DNA of 5,873 nucleotides from JBHHYR01 sp046757585 (GTDB taxonomy: Bacteria > Desulfobacterota > Binatia > HRBIN30). The DNA lies in assembly GCA_046757585.1 (NCBI GenBank), contig JBHHYR010000238.1:1-5873 (forward strand), read 5' to 3'. The translations under genes were made by a program, and so were the position numbers. Below are positions 5,597-5,873 of the stretch, one piece after another. The notes under the pieces were generated by a model that worked only from the letters and a program-made list of their open reading frames with translations, was not told the DNA's origin and did not search any database. The stretch's first letter is position 1, and the number at the start of each line of letters is the position of its first letter.

Positions 5597-5873
5597 TTAA
5601 CTGAGCGCTACGGGACGCGGAGTCCACACACCGAAGCGCTGCCGCTTGTGGCCACTCCCCCAGCGGCCAGGAATGGGCGTGCCGCAGGTGGCGCAGCACC
5701 CGTCGTTCAGGTGGACGCCGCGGATCCGGTAACCGCTGCGCTCGACAACGGCGGCGCCGCACGCCGGGCAGTAGGTGTGCTCGTACCCGGCGACATGGCC
5801 GGGAAGATTGCCCGCGTATACGTAACGGAGCCCCGCGCGGCGACCGAGCGCTGCTGCCCGCAGGAGGGTTTTG
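5597..5873 (-). CDS. amrS: AmmeMemoRadiSam system radical SAM enzyme, C-terminal part
   Basis: The start lies beyond the window. The visible 91 residues read in frame from 5872 to the TAA at 5597-5599. They match the C-terminal end of AmrS-type radical SAM proteins: an Ala/Arg helix, then GLRYVYAGNLPG, a YCPACG pair of cysteines (35, 38 of this fragment), RSGYRI, and a second pair CATCG (60, 63) followed by TPIPGRW. The four cysteines look like a small metal-binding knuckle. The radical SAM CxxxCxxC motif would be in the missing part. Partners of this system (MEMO1-like and AMMECR1-like proteins) are not in the window; the natural substrate is poorly defined. About 20 residues (GSGHKRQRFGVWTPRPVALS) follow PIPGRW, where relatives usually stop within a few residues. 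The stop lies 14 bases before the preferred mpg start, suggesting an operon. Confidence 0.87.
   Translation of the reverse strand, partial: KTLLRAAALGRRAGLRYVYAGNLPGHVAGYEHTYCPACGAAVVERSGYRIRGVHLNDGCCATCGTPIPGRWGSGHKRQRFGVWTPRPVALS

Overview
The window is GC-rich bacterial DNA with six protein-coding loci, one of them cut by the window edge and one split by a frameshift. There are no rRNA, tRNA, CRISPR or transposase genes. A secreted protein with Thr-Pro linkers and CCQC-type cysteine modules, a mycobacterial-like phosphotriesterase-like lactonase, an AmmeMemoRadiSam enzyme and degenerate 100-bp hairpin repeats together suggest an uncultured soil or aquatic lineage of the deltaproteobacterial / Binatota (Desulfobacterota-like) kind. 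That placement is inference from gene style, not proof.

Layout. Positions 1-254 have no gene but hold one copy of a hairpin-rich repeat (59-157). On the minus strand, 255-2202 encodes a large exported protein: signal peptide, N-terminal domain, Thr-Pro linker, two tandem 8-cysteine modules and a cysteine-rich C-terminal domain. Its frame is broken near 1838-1845, where a TAAT tandem duplication accounts for the shift. Positions 2203-2509 are a divergent intergenic region with two competing hairpins and a second copy of the repeat (2362-2462), in the same orientation as the first. The repeats therefore bracket the exported-protein gene.

On the plus strand follow an OsmC/Ohr-family protein (2510-2947) and a phosphotriesterase-like lactonase (3152-4123). 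The lactonase runs tail-to-tail, with 14 bp between stop codons, into lepB (signal peptidase I, minus strand, 4138-4845). Upstream of lepB on the minus strand lie a 3-methyladenine DNA glycosylase of the Mpg/AAG family (5001-5582) and the C-terminal end of an AmmeMemoRadiSam radical SAM enzyme (5597-5873), probably one transcription unit.

Functionally this is mostly housekeeping and stress chromosome: protein export (lepB), alkylation repair (mpg), peroxide or electrophile detoxification (OsmC) and lactone/ester hydrolysis (PLL). The accessory-looking part is the repeat-flanked, frameshifted Thr-Pro protein. I see no convincing new multi-gene system. The best leads are that protein's modular architecture, the 4-bp duplication that breaks it, and the flanking repeats.
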